Origin: Maioricimonas rarisocia
GTDB taxonomy: Bacteria; Planctomycetota; Planctomycetia; Planctomycetales; Planctomycetaceae
Direction: 5' to 3'
Length of the DNA stretch: 64,000 nucleotides
NCBI RefSeq assembly: GCF_007747795.1
Contig: NZ_CP036275.1
Coordinates: forward strand, 4,952,001 to 5,016,000
Shown: piece after piece, positions 17,081 through 25,273 of the stretch
Layout: each line of letters begins with the position of its first letter
Numbering within the stretch: the stretch's first letter is position 1
Program-made: the position numbers and the translations under genes
Notes under the pieces: model-generated
Database searches by the model: none
Told to the model about the DNA's origin: nothing
What the model saw: only the letters and a program-made list of their open reading frames with translations

Positions 17081-17434
17081 GTCGGTATCTCGTGTCGGGC
17101 AGGCGAATCACCTGCCGGTAATGTGTTCCGATCCCTGATGGTCGCGGCTCAGGGTTTGTTCAGGTTTGTCTCTGGTGGGGCAGACATTCCTGTCAGCCCG
17201 GCTCCTGTCGCTCGGTGCTGGGACCAGTCCCAGCTGTGCATCTTTGATCGTCAGGCAGTGCCTGACCTACTGTTTCCAGTTGACGGCCGGCAATAGCCGG
17301 CCCTACACGTCTACGGGTCACCCGCTCATCGAGAGGCACGGCTCACAGAGCCGTGGCAGCCGGTAATCCCCTCTGTGTCTCCGTGGTATCTTCCATCCGC
17401 TCCCTCACGGTCGCGGCTCGTTGTTCTAATGGAC
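17081..17434. repeat. Palindromic repeat spacer upstream of BMC-P copy 1
   Basis: This is the largest gap in the locus. It holds a diverged unit at 17128-17150 (CCGATCCCTGATGGTCGCGG), a variant composite repeat (17215-17270) with palindromes GCTGGGACCAGTCCCAGC and GTCAGGCAGTGCCTGAC, GACGGCCGGCAATAGCCGGC (17282-17301), hairpin CACGGCTCACAGAGCCGTGG (17337-17356), and CCGCTCCCTCACGGTCGCGG (17397-17422) next to the acetate kinase stop. No gene is seen. Confidence 0.8.
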
Positions 17435-18622
17435 CTACGCCGAGACCACTTCCACGGTCTGGCGGGCCACGACGATCTCCTCGTTAGTCGGGACGGTCCA
17501 GATCTCCACTCGACTGTCGTCGCGGGAAATCTTCGCCTCTCCCTTTGCCGATTCATTCTTCTCCGGATCGAGCTGGATGCCGGCGTAGTCCATCCCGGCA
17601 CAGACATCGCTGCGAACGCGGGTGCTGTTCTCGCCGATGCCGCCGGTGAAGACGATCGCGTCCGCCCCGTTGAGCACGGCCAGGTACTGCCCGATGTAGC
17701 GTTTGATATCCGCGGTGTAGACGTCGATGGCCAGTTCGGCCCGCTCGTTACCTTGCGCGGCGGCTTCTTCGATATCCCGCAGATCGGGCGAGATGCCGGA
17801 GAGACCGTACAGTCCGCTCTGCGACGACAGTTCGTCCAGGAGCGTGTCGTAATCCTTACCAGTCAGTCGTTTGACGAGCCGCAGTGCGAACGGATCGAAG
17901 TCCCCCACGCGGTTGTTCTGCGGAAGTCCCGACTGAGGCGTCATGCCCATCGTGGTCGACTGCGATTTGCCGCCGGAGATGGCACACAGCGAGCTGCTGC
18001 CTCCGAGGTGACAGGAGATGACCTTGAGATCATCACGGCCGGTCAGTTCGGCCATGCGGGTTCCGATGTACCGGTGGCTGGCTCCATGGAAGCCCCACCG
18101 CTGCACCTCGTACTGCTCCTTCCATTCGTAGGGAGCCGAGTAGGTGCGGTACTTTTCGGGAATGGTGTCGTGAAAGCCCGTCTCGAGTGCTGCCACCAGC
18201 GGGATCGACGGAAACGCCTGCTGCAGCTGACGCATGGCCCGCGCGTACGGCGGGTTGTGCGCCGGGGCGACGTCGGCCAGAGCCTCCATCGTCTCCAACA
18301 GGTTGTTGTCGACACGCCGCACCCCGCTCAGCTTGCCGGCGAAGACCGCCTTGAATCCGATGGCGGCCACTTCGTCGACCGAGCCCAGGCATCCGCTCTG
18401 GGGGTCGGTCAACTGATCGAGGCAGATCTGGACCGCTGCGGCATGGTCGGGAATCCGCTGCTGAACCTCGGAGGTCCGGCCGCCGATTTCCACGACGCAG
18501 TTCGAGTCGGCATCCTGTCCGATGCGGTCAATGCCGCCACGAGCCAACTGCTGTTCCGACTCCATGTCGAACAGCCGGTACTTGAAGCTCGTGGAGCCCA
18601 GATTGGCAACGAGGACTTTCAT
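17435..18622 (-). CDS. ackA: Acetate kinase-family enzyme of the BMC locus
   Basis: The 395-residue protein has the acetate kinase hallmarks: [14 protein letters not shown] at the N-terminus, [21 protein letters not shown] (a variant of TMGxTPLEG..GTRSGDxDP) and [13 protein letters not shown] near the C-terminus. It would convert an acyl-phosphate (probably lactyl- or acetyl-phosphate made by PduL) plus ADP to acid plus ATP, the energy-yielding step of the pathway. The start at 18622 ([10 protein letters not shown]) fits the family; the open frame extends upstream without homology. No targeting helix is seen, so it may act outside the shell. Confidence 0.94.
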   Translation of the reverse strand: MKVLVANLGSTSFKYRLFDMESEQQLARGGIDRIGQDADSNCVVEIGGRTSEVQQRIPDHAAAVQICLDQLTDPQSGCLGSVDEVAAIGFKAVFAGKLSGVRRVDNNLLETMEALADVAPAHNPPYARAMRQLQQAFPSIPLVAALETGFHDTIPEKYRTYSAPYEWKEQYEVQRWGFHGASHRYIGTRMAELTGRDDLKVISCHLGGSSSLCAISGGKSQSTTMGMTPQSGLPQNNRVGDFDPFALRLVKRLTGKDYDTLLDELSSQSGLYGLSGISPDLRDIEEAAAQGNERAELAIDVYTADIKRYIGQYLAVLNGADAIVFTGGIGENSTRVRSDVCAGMDYAGIQLDPEKNESAKGEAKISRDDSRVEIWTVPTNEEIVVARQTVEVVSA

Positions 18623-18760
18623 GATTCGCCTCCCGCGAGTCGATGTGGGGACCAGTTCCTGCTGTGCAGCAGACCGAGGTTGCGAGCCATTCTCACGAAT
18701 CGGAGTCGCATGATCACTCCGAAACCGAGCCGGCTGAAGCAAACGGTCTGCCGCCCCCGA

Positions 18761-19024
18761 TCAGAAGTTTTCCATCAGTCCGGCAGTCGGACGCGGGATG
18801 ACGTGAGCGCTGACGAGTTCGCCAACCTTCGAAGCGGCTGCAGCGCCGGCATCGACGGAGGCACGAACCGAGCCGACGTCTCCCTTGATGATCGTGGTGA
18901 CGTAAGCACCGCCGATCTGCACCTGCTTGACGAGCGTGACGTTGGCTGCCTTGAGCATGGCGTCGGCGGCTTCGATCTGGGCGATCAGGCCGCGGGTTTC
19001 AATGAGTCCGATAGCGTCGTTCAT
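18761..19024 (-). CDS. BMC-H shell hexamer protein, copy 2
   Basis: The 87-residue protein is a single Pfam00936-type BMC domain: [38 protein letters not shown] and VISRP-like VIPRPTAGL. Hexamers of this fold tile the shell facets, and the residues at the pore control small-molecule passage. It lacks a C-terminal extension. It follows the other BMC-H gene after 57 bases. The two copies are alike but clearly not recent duplicates. Confidence 0.96.
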   Translation of the reverse strand: MNDAIGLIETRGLIAQIEAADAMLKAANVTLVKQVQIGGAYVTTIIKGDVGSVRASVDAGAAAASKVGELVSAHVIPRPTAGLMENF

Positions 19025-19081
19025 TGTGGTTTCGATTCCGGAAAAGCCGTGAGTATGTGACCGTTCAGGCGGAGGCGCCGA

Positions 19082-19378
19082 TTACTTGGCGCCGGCCTTC
19101 TGGGACGGAAGAATCGAGACGAGTTCTTCGTGCGGACGCGGGATGACCTGGACGCTGACGACTTCGCCGATCTTCGAGGCGGCGGCAGCACCGGCGTCGA
19201 CGGCGGCCTTCACGGCAGCCACGTCACCGACCATGAACACGGTCACCAGACCACTGCCGACCTTTTCCCAGCCGGTCATCTGCACGTTCGCCGCCTTCAG
19301 GGCCGCGTCGGCCGCTTCGATCATCGAGATGAGACCTTTGGTCTCGATCATTCCGAGTGCTTCCATGGCCTTTGCCAT
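19082..19378 (-). CDS. BMC-H shell hexamer protein, copy 1
   Basis: The 98-residue protein is a BMC-H domain starting [16 protein letters not shown], with [19 protein letters not shown] and VIPRPHEEL, plus a short basic tail (SQKAGAK). It should be a major facet protein. GGAGAAGG is well placed before its ATG, the clearest ribosome binding site in the locus, which fits the high copy number required of hexamers. Upstream lies pduL after 157 bases. Confidence 0.96.
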   Translation of the reverse strand: MAKAMEALGMIETKGLISMIEAADAALKAANVQMTGWEKVGSGLVTVFMVGDVAAVKAAVDAGAAAASKIGEVVSVQVIPRPHEELVSILPSQKAGAK

Positions 19379-19535
19379 CGTTACCTTCTCCCGTAGTCAG
19401 AAACCGGAGTAATGCAGGCGGGCGGAGCGGCGAAGTTGCAGTGCCGCAATACCGTTCGTCTGCCGGATCAACTGCACTGTTGCCATCTGGCCGCAGCGCG
19501 AACTGTTTGCTGTAATTGAGCCCTGCGGGGCACGC

Positions 19536-20258
19536 TCAGTGCTTGCAGGAGCAGGATGACTTGCTGCTCCGCAGCAACTCGACCTTCGTCGCGTTCTCGA
19601 GGTTGACCGCGTTTCCTTCGTCGGTGTCGAGGTGCACTTCGAGTTTGATCTTGTCGTCGCCGCCGCGAACCATCAGGTCTTCCAGAACCGTGGTGCAGCC
19701 CTGCGACTCGACCCGCAACGACATCGCGTCACCGCTCTGCACGCCCCACCAGGCCATATCGGCCGGAGACATGTGCACGTGACGCATGGCGCGGATGACG
19801 CCCTGATTGAGTTCGAGACTGCCGGCCGGGCCGACCAGCAGGCAGCCGGGGGTGTTCTGAATGTCGCCGCTGATGCGAACCGGAAGATCCAGCCCCAGCG
19901 AGATCGAGTCGGTGAAGGCCAGCTCGACCTGCGAGTCGCCGCGGCAGGGACCGAGGACGCGAACGTTCGGCAGCATCCGTCGACGTGGGCCGACGATCGC
20001 GACGGTTTCTTCGGCGGCGTAATAGCCTTCCTGGTACAGGTCCTTGACCGGCGTGAGCGTCCGCCCCTTGCCGAACAGGATCTCGACATGCTCTTCGGTC
20101 AGGTGGCAGTGCCGGGCCGAGATGTTGACCACCAGCGGGTTGGGCGGTCCGGCCGGGGCAGCAGTTGCGGTGGATCCGCCAAGCTGCCGGCTGAGGACGT
20201 TCCGCACGAGGCGTTCGATGTCTGCTCGTGACAGGGAAGGGCTCTGCGTTGCTGGCAT
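19536..20258 (-). CDS. pduL: PduL-type phosphate acyltransferase, BMC cargo
   Basis: The 240-residue protein is the BMC phosphotransacylase that exchanges CoA for phosphate on acyl-CoA, regenerating CoA inside the shell. An N-terminal helix ([20 protein letters not shown]) and linker precede two zinc-binding half-domains marked by [14 protein letters not shown] (about residue 50-63) and [12 protein letters not shown] (about 158-169). A Cys-containing C-terminal tail (SSCSCKH) is unusual. The start at 20258 was preferred because the targeting helix begins there; the open frame continues upstream. It follows the DeoR regulator gene by 126 bases. The symbol is by family. Confidence 0.95.
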   Translation of the reverse strand: MPATQSPSLSRADIERLVRNVLSRQLGGSTATAAPAGPPNPLVVNISARHCHLTEEHVEILFGKGRTLTPVKDLYQEGYYAAEETVAIVGPRRRMLPNVRVLGPCRGDSQVELAFTDSISLGLDLPVRISGDIQNTPGCLLVGPAGSLELNQGVIRAMRHVHMSPADMAWWGVQSGDAMSLRVESQGCTTVLEDLMVRGGDDKIKLEVHLDTDEGNAVNLENATKVELLRSSKSSCSCKH

Positions 20259-20384
20259 GTCTGTCGTTTCTCGAGAGTCATGCGGCGGGTGCCGGTCGGA
20301 CGCGGGGACAGTCTGCGTGGCCTCTGAGCCCGCGCCCCGTGTCCCGAAGAACACCACAACCAACTGTTCAGGATCCGCGGAGGG

Positions 20385-21137
20385 TTACTCCGCGATGGTG
20401 AGTTCGATTCCGTGAGCCGTAACAATCTCTTTCCACTCGTCGGAGATTCCCGCGTCCACGACGAGCCGGTCCACCTGGTCCAGCCCACACAGGTGAGCCA
20501 GTTCGGAGTGACCGAGCTTGCTGCTGTCGGCGACGACGATGACTTCGTCGGCGACCGAGATCATCTGGCGTTCCGTTTCCACGAGGAGGGAGTTGCTGTT
20601 GAACAGCCCCGCCTGCGTGATCCCTCCGGTACTCATCACGAGCCGGCGGGCATGTATCTGCTCGAGCGCCCCCATCGTCAGTGAGCCGAGGGCTACGCCG
20701 GTCTTGGGGTACAGGTAACCGCCGAGGTAAACCAGTTCGACATCCGGGACGGCGACGAGCTGGTTGACGATCGGCAGTGAGTTGGTGACGACCTGGAGGG
20801 TTTTGCCGGCCAGATGCCGGGCCACCTCCAGGGTCGTGGTCCCTCCGTCGAGGAGGATCGTTTCTCCAGACTGAATGAAATCTGCCGCGGCCCGACCGAT
20901 GACCTGCTTCTGGTTGAGTGCCCGGGTCCGGCGATCATCGAACGCGGTGAGCGATTCACCGACGTACGCAGCCCCGCCACGCGTCCTGCGAATCTGTCCA
21001 ATTCGATCAAGATACTCCAGATCCCGTCGAACCGTGGACTCGCTGGCCCCGAGCTCGTCCATCAGGCCCTGGACTGACGCAAAGCCCTTGACCTGAAGGA
21101 TTTCCAAAATGTTATCACGGCGCTGATCCAGCAGCAT
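20385..21137 (-). CDS. DeoR family transcriptional regulator of the BMC locus
   Basis: The 250-residue protein has an N-terminal DeoR winged helix (about 1-58, RRDNILEILQVKGFASVQGL and STVRRDLEYLDR) and a sugar-phosphate sensing DeoRC domain (about 75-235, with GETILLDGGTTTLEVARHL and ADSSKLG). DeoR regulators commonly respond to phosphorylated sugars such as fuculose-1-phosphate. AAGGA lies seven bases before the start. As the first gene of the run it probably represses the BMC genes and itself; the region upstream holds GTGA-type repeats that could be its operator. Confidence 0.93.
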   Translation of the reverse strand: MLLDQRRDNILEILQVKGFASVQGLMDELGASESTVRRDLEYLDRIGQIRRTRGGAAYVGESLTAFDDRRTRALNQKQVIGRAAADFIQSGETILLDGGTTTLEVARHLAGKTLQVVTNSLPIVNQLVAVPDVELVYLGGYLYPKTGVALGSLTMGALEQIHARRLVMSTGGITQAGLFNSNSLLVETERQMISVADEVIVVADSSKLGHSELAHLCGLDQVDRLVVDAGISDEWKEIVTAHGIELTIAE

Positions 21138-21467
21138 CGCCGTTCCTTCAGTCCAGAACCATCATTCCTTTTTGCCCAGAATGCCACGCGTGCTGACTGA
21201 AATCAAGCAACCCGGCACCTGTTCATGCAAAGTTCACTCAAAACCTTTCACAAACAGTCACTCAGCATGGACTGCGCAGACCTCCCAGACAACCTCACAG
21301 TAGCACTCCGACGACGCCAGGTCGGGGGAATCTGACGCCACGGAATCGAATCCCGGCAGCCCGCAGGTGCGCACCCTGCGCGTCTATGCCGATCGGCATC
21401 CCCGATGAGGGAACAGAGAATTCGGGCGCTGAAGTCGAAGAAGACTCAAGTGGTCGCCGGGAAGCGT
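21138..21467 (-). promoter_or_regulatory. Probable control region of the BMC locus
   Basis: These 330 bases separate deoR from purN and hold no gene. On the minus strand the less GC-rich stretch 21233-21264 contains three GTGA cores (GAGTGAC, TTGTGAAAG, GAGTGAAC) spaced 10 and 14 bases, a plausible DeoR operator. TTGATT and CATTCT, 17 bases apart further downstream, form a weak promoter-like pair. The rest of the region, toward purN, shows nothing clear. Confidence 0.4.
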
Positions 21468-22112
21468 TCAGTCGACGCCGGGGGCGACATGCACCCGCCC
21501 CTCACGCACGTCGATCCGGCGGTGGGCAATCAGCCGGATCGCCTCCGGGTAGGCTTCGCACTCGGCCTCGAATACGCGTGCGGCCAGCGTGTCGGCTGTA
21601 TCGTCGCTGTAGACGGGCACGCAGCGCTGAAGAATGATCGGACCGTGGTCGTATTCGTTGTCCGCAAAGTGAACCGTGCAGCCGGAGACCTTGCAGCCAC
21701 GGGCAATCACCGCTTCGTGCACGTGGTGACCGTACATCCCCTGGCCGCAGAACGAGGGAATCAGCGCCGGATGGATGTTGACCACCCGCTGCTCGAAGTC
21801 GGCCGGGATCTGCAGCCGCGACAGAAATCCTGCCATCGTGACCAGATCGGCCCCGGCCTCACGAATCAGGGCAAAGACGGCGTCGCTGAACCGGTCGACC
21901 GATTCGTAGTCGCGCGGACGGATCACTTCGCACCGCAGACCAGCCGCCCGGGCGCGATCGACGCCTTTGCAGTCACGGCTGGCGATGACGAGCGGAATCT
22001 CCACCGGCAACCGCCCATCGGCGATCTGCTCGAGAAAGTTGACGAGCGTCGTCCCCCCACCCGAGATGAGAACAGCGAGACGAAACGGGCTTTCCTGCGG
22101 GCCGGGGGGCAT
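21468..22112 (-). CDS. purN: Phosphoribosylglycinamide formyltransferase
   Basis: The 214-residue protein uses 10-formyl-THF to formylate GAR in purine synthesis. The N-terminal LAVLISGGGTTLVNFL, the catalytic Asn/His in VNIHPALIPSF (about residue 109-119) and the loop Asp in VHFADNEYDHGPIILQ (about 146-161) match the Asn-His-Asp triad of PurN. One variation is SGGGTTL where SGxGSNL is usual, as in many planctomycetes. It follows the membrane-protein gene by 14 bases on the same strand and is likely co-transcribed. Confidence 0.95.
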   Translation of the reverse strand: MPPGPQESPFRLAVLISGGGTTLVNFLEQIADGRLPVEIPLVIASRDCKGVDRARAAGLRCEVIRPRDYESVDRFSDAVFALIREAGADLVTMAGFLSRLQIPADFEQRVVNIHPALIPSFCGQGMYGHHVHEAVIARGCKVSGCTVHFADNEYDHGPIILQRCVPVYSDDTADTLAARVFEAECEAYPEAIRLIAHRRIDVREGRVHVAPGVD

Positions 22113-22126
22113 CGAGAACTGATCCT

Positions 22127-22960
22127 TCAGGGACTTGGCGGACCTGGAAACGGGTCGTCGCCGGCAATCTCGGATTCGTCGACGTGGGGAGCTTCAAACT
22201 GGTTGGAATCGGCCAGTCGCCGGGCACGGGCTGCACGGTCGACGGTTCGCATCCGCCAGACAATTCCGATCAGCACGGCGAAGACGATTCCGACGGCAAG
22301 ATATGCGACCCAGGCAGGGACGGGGGGCTGCACGGGGGCCGGCTTTCGCCAGCGTACTGTGTGGGCCAGGATCATGGGAGCCAGCCGCACCTTGTCGTCC
22401 CGCGAACCGTATTTGTGCAGCTTCAGGAAGTATCCGGTCACCTGGATCCCATCCACGAGTTCCTCGCCGACCGGAAGATCGTCCGGCTTCTCGGTGAAGA
22501 TGATTGTCGCCGGGTGCCCCTGCGAGTCGCCGGTCACCAGCCACATCTCGTAGAGGTTGTCGATGCCGAACTCGTTCTCAGCACCGGCGTAACGATCGAC
22601 GCGGAGGCTGTGCCCGCTGAGCGTCACCGGCATCCCACGCCACGCGGTGGGATCCTGGAGCATGTCGACAAACGAGGGAAACGCGTCTTCTCCACGGCGG
22701 ACCAGTTCGGGGCGAACCTTTCGGCGCTCGCGGAGGTATGCAGACGCGGTCTGCCTCAGTTTTGCGGGATTGGCGCTGCGTACGTGATTCAGAATGGCGT
22801 AGTACGCCTCCGCCTCTTCGTAGGCGAGCTCGCTGCGGTCCGTAACCACGCCCAGGTGGAACCGTTCCGGGTCCAGCCGACCGGGCGTCTCGGGCGCCTC
22901 CTGGGCCGCTAACGGCAATCCGGTCGCCAGCAGCAGCGTGAGGACGGACAGTCGCAACAT
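22127..22960 (-). CDS. Exported protein with one C-terminal membrane helix, function unknown
   Basis: The 277-residue protein has a signal peptide (MLRLSVLTLLLATGLPLAAQ), a long extracytoplasmic domain (about 20-215) and a single hydrophobic helix (about 222-243, VAYLAVGIVFAVLIGIVWRM) before a charged cytoplasmic tail rich in Asp/Pro. The domain has a segment WRGMPVTLSGHSLRVDRY followed by VDGIQVTGYFLKLHKY that suggests an OB-like beta fold, but I know no named function. The start at 22960 gives the signal peptide; the open frame goes on upstream. purN follows after 14 bases. Confidence 0.85.
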   Translation of the reverse strand: MLRLSVLTLLLATGLPLAAQEAPETPGRLDPERFHLGVVTDRSELAYEEAEAYYAILNHVRSANPAKLRQTASAYLRERRKVRPELVRRGEDAFPSFVDMLQDPTAWRGMPVTLSGHSLRVDRYAGAENEFGIDNLYEMWLVTGDSQGHPATIIFTEKPDDLPVGEELVDGIQVTGYFLKLHKYGSRDDKVRLAPMILAHTVRWRKPAPVQPPVPAWVAYLAVGIVFAVLIGIVWRMRTVDRAARARRLADSNQFEAPHVDESEIAGDDPFPGPPSP

Positions 22961-23240
22961 GAGGTTTTTGCTTTCTACGGCAACCTGGCGGCAGCACATT
23001 GCCACAAGCATCTTGGATTGAGCAACTTAGAGAAAACCGAACAAATCCCGAAAAAAGCTGTCACCTCGCAACCCGCCCTGGCGGTTGCAACCGAAGGTCG
23101 CGTTGCGCCGGGCGTTTGCGCAGTGCACCTCGTGACGTGGCAACCCACCGGCACATCGGGCCATTATCGCCGCAGTTTTGGACAACGGGCCCCGTCCAGT
23201 AAGAAACCGGCGGTGAGTGTCGGTCTGCCTTCGTCACGTC
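22961..23240 (+). ncRNA. Candidate small RNA ending in an orphan intrinsic terminator
   Basis: No protein gene is evident between 22961 and 23375, yet a strong plus-strand terminator stands at 23241-23295 with no plus-strand gene upstream. A bulged hairpin GCAACCCGCC / GGCGGTTGC (23068-23088) lies in the interval. A transcript starting somewhere in 22961-23060 would explain the terminator. No promoter can be fixed, so the 5' end given is only the limit of the gap. Confidence 0.25.
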
Positions 23241-23295
23241 GGCCTCCGGTCAGATCCCACGGGCCAGGTGATCTGGCTGGAGGCCGCTTTTTTTT
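23241..23295 (+). terminator. Strong intrinsic terminator with eight T residues
   Basis: Two 16-base arms (23241-23256 and 23270-23285) pair at 14 positions, starting GGCCTCC / GGAGGCC, around a 13-base loop. The sequence GCTTTTTTTT follows directly. On the opposite strand an A-run precedes the hairpin and no T-run follows, so the direction is plus. Both flanking protein genes are on the minus strand. Confidence 0.75.
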
Positions 23296-23375
23296 GCCCC
23301 TCTGTCGCCGAATGCCAATCGCGTCACGTCCGAGAATACCAGCTCCGCGCGGGGCTTCAACCGGCCCCGGCACGC

Positions 23376-24068
23376 TCAATCGAAAAGCTGCCCCTGTTCC
23401 GGCAGCGGCCTGATGCAGTCGGGGGAATCGTGGCGGGGACTGTTCACTTCGGTGCTGACCGGCGTGAATTTCAGCTCCCCCTCGTAGGGGACCAGCAGCG
23501 GCTGAAGCGTTTTCGCCTCTTCAATCGAAGGATCGAGCCAGACATCGTAGTCGTCCGGTGGCAGGATGACCGGCATCCGGTCGTGCAGGCGTGCCATCTC
23601 GTCGTTCGCCTCGGTCGTGATGATCGTGCACGATTCGATCACGCCCCCATCCGGATCGGACCAGGACTCCCACAGCCCGGCGAACGCGAACGGCTCACCA
23701 TCCGGCTGTGTCATGTACCAGGGCTGCTTCGGCCCCTCGTCCCGCTTCTCCCACTCGTAAAAGCCGTCGGCAGGAATGAGGCAACGCCGTCGCTTGAAGG
23801 CGGCCCGGAACGACGGCTTCGAAGCGACCGTTTCCCCCCGCGCGTTGATCATCTTGTACCCGATCTTCGAATCCTTCGCCCAGGAGGGAATCAGCCCCCA
23901 GCGGAGCAGATCCCACTCGCGAGGCGTGCGGTTTTCGTCAAACCGGACCACGGCAATCGGCTGCGACGGGGCAATGTTGTACCGGGGGGCAAGTTCCGGA
24001 TCGCGAAACAGCGAGAACGCTTCACGAATCAACTGAGGCGGAGCGTGCAGCGTAAATCGTCCACACAT
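23376..24068 (-). CDS. SOS response-associated peptidase (SRAP, YedK/HMCES type)
   Basis: The 230-residue protein starts MCGRFTLHAP, where Cys2 becomes the N-terminus after Met removal and forms a thiazolidine crosslink with abasic sites in single-stranded DNA. Other family marks are ARGETVASKPSF, IPADGFYEW (active-site Glu) and HDRMPVIL (His). It protects replication forks from abasic lesions. It stands alone, diverging from the aldo/keto reductase gene across 147 bases. Confidence 0.96.
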   Translation of the reverse strand: MCGRFTLHAPPQLIREAFSLFRDPELAPRYNIAPSQPIAVVRFDENRTPREWDLLRWGLIPSWAKDSKIGYKMINARGETVASKPSFRAAFKRRRCLIPADGFYEWEKRDEGPKQPWYMTQPDGEPFAFAGLWESWSDPDGGVIESCTIITTEANDEMARLHDRMPVILPPDDYDVWLDPSIEEAKTLQPLLVPYEGELKFTPVSTEVNSPRHDSPDCIRPLPEQGQLFD

Positions 24069-24215
24069 GATTCAACCAGGGTTGAGGGCGATCGGACGGA
24101 AACGGGGCCAACGCTTGACGCGGCGGGCCGTATCCAGAATTCTGACCGTTCCCCCGGGAATTCCAAGGCCAGCGCGACCCTGCCCGGCGGTATCCCCATT
24201 GTGAGCAAGACTCTC

Positions 24216-25184
24216 ATGACGAAACGACAACTGGGACAGAGCGACCTGTGGGTCAGTCCGGTCGCCATGGGGTGCTGGCCGATTGCCGGCATCACCAGCA
24301 TCAACGTCACCGAAAAGGAGAGTCAGGCGACGCTCGAAGCCGCGGTGGATGCAGGCATCAACTTCTTCGATACTGCTTACAGCTACGGGTACGACGGCGA
24401 AAGCGAACGGTTGATCGGCCGGGCGCTCGGACATCGGCGGGACGAAGTTGTCATCGCGACCAAGTGCGGTCAACGCTGGGGCCCGGATCGGCAGCGCGTG
24501 CGCGACGGGAGTCCTGAACGCATCCATCAGGACTGCGATGAGTCACTGCGTCGACTGGGAACCGACCGCATCGATCTGTACTATCTGCACGCCCCCGACC
24601 CCGATGTCCCGATCGAGGATTCCGCCGGTGCGCTTCGGGAACTGCTCGAGGCCGGCAAGATCCGGGCGGTCGGCGTCTCGAACTTCCACCGGATCGAGCA
24701 GTACGAAGCGTTTCATGCGGTCTGTCCGATCACGGCGAACCAGCCGCATTACAACATGCTTCAGCGAGAGATCGAAGAAGATCGATTGCCCTGGTGTCGG
24801 GACCATGACGTCTCCGTCTGTGTCTACTGGCCACTGATGAAGGGTTTTCTCGCGGGCAAACTGTCCCGCGACCATCAGTGGGACCCGAAAGACGGCCGGC
24901 AGAAGTACCCGATCTTCCAGGGAGAGGAATGGACGAAGACGCACGACTTTCTGGATCGACTCCGCCCGATTGCGGCTCGGGCTGGCCACACGCTGGCCCA
25001 ACTGGCGGTGGCGTGGGTGATTCAGCGTCCGGGAATTACCGCCGCATTGTGCGGAGCCAAGCGACCGGATCAGATCCGCGAGACCGCCGCGGCAATGGAT
25101 TGGCAGCTCAGCCCGCACGACCTTGCGGAAATTGACGCAGCGATTGCCGAGCGGGGTCCGATCCCGTCCCAACCGGCCCTGTAG
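24216..25184 (+). CDS. Aldo/keto reductase
   Basis: The 322-residue protein has the AKR catalytic set: Asp and Tyr in FFDTAYSYGYDGESE (about residues 48-60), Lys in VVIATKCG, and His in LYYLHAPD, with the NADPH-binding end GAKRPDQIRE. It begins KRQLGQSDLWVSPVAMGCWP, as in the YajO/Tas-like group. It reduces carbonyl compounds with NADPH; the physiological substrate is not evident. The start at 24216 was chosen because the much longer open frame upstream is antisense to the SRAP gene. Confidence 0.93.
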   Translation: MTKRQLGQSDLWVSPVAMGCWPIAGITSINVTEKESQATLEAAVDAGINFFDTAYSYGYDGESERLIGRALGHRRDEVVIATKCGQRWGPDRQRVRDGSPERIHQDCDESLRRLGTDRIDLYYLHAPDPDVPIEDSAGALRELLEAGKIRAVGVSNFHRIEQYEAFHAVCPITANQPHYNMLQREIEEDRLPWCRDHDVSVCVYWPLMKGFLAGKLSRDHQWDPKDGRQKYPIFQGEEWTKTHDFLDRLRPIAARAGHTLAQLAVAWVIQRPGITAALCGAKRPDQIRETAAAMDWQLSPHDLAEIDAAIAERGPIPSQPAL

Positions 25185-25273
25185 AAGCAGACGCCCGGCC
25201 GCCCGTCGCAAGATTTCGCAGACCGGAATTACTCCGGCCGCAGACGATGCAGGCGGCCCAGCCAGAAGAGACC

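Noticed and set aside
13161-17434. Insertion sequence remnants inside the BMC locus
   Set aside because: The spacers contain no transposase fragment and no target-site duplication I could identify; they consist of short palindromic units.
10926-21137. Reading the BMC locus as a propanediol (pdu) or ethanolamine (eut) compartment
   Set aside because: No B12-dependent diol dehydratase, ethanolamine lyase, reactivase or cobalamin genes are present; an aldolase is.
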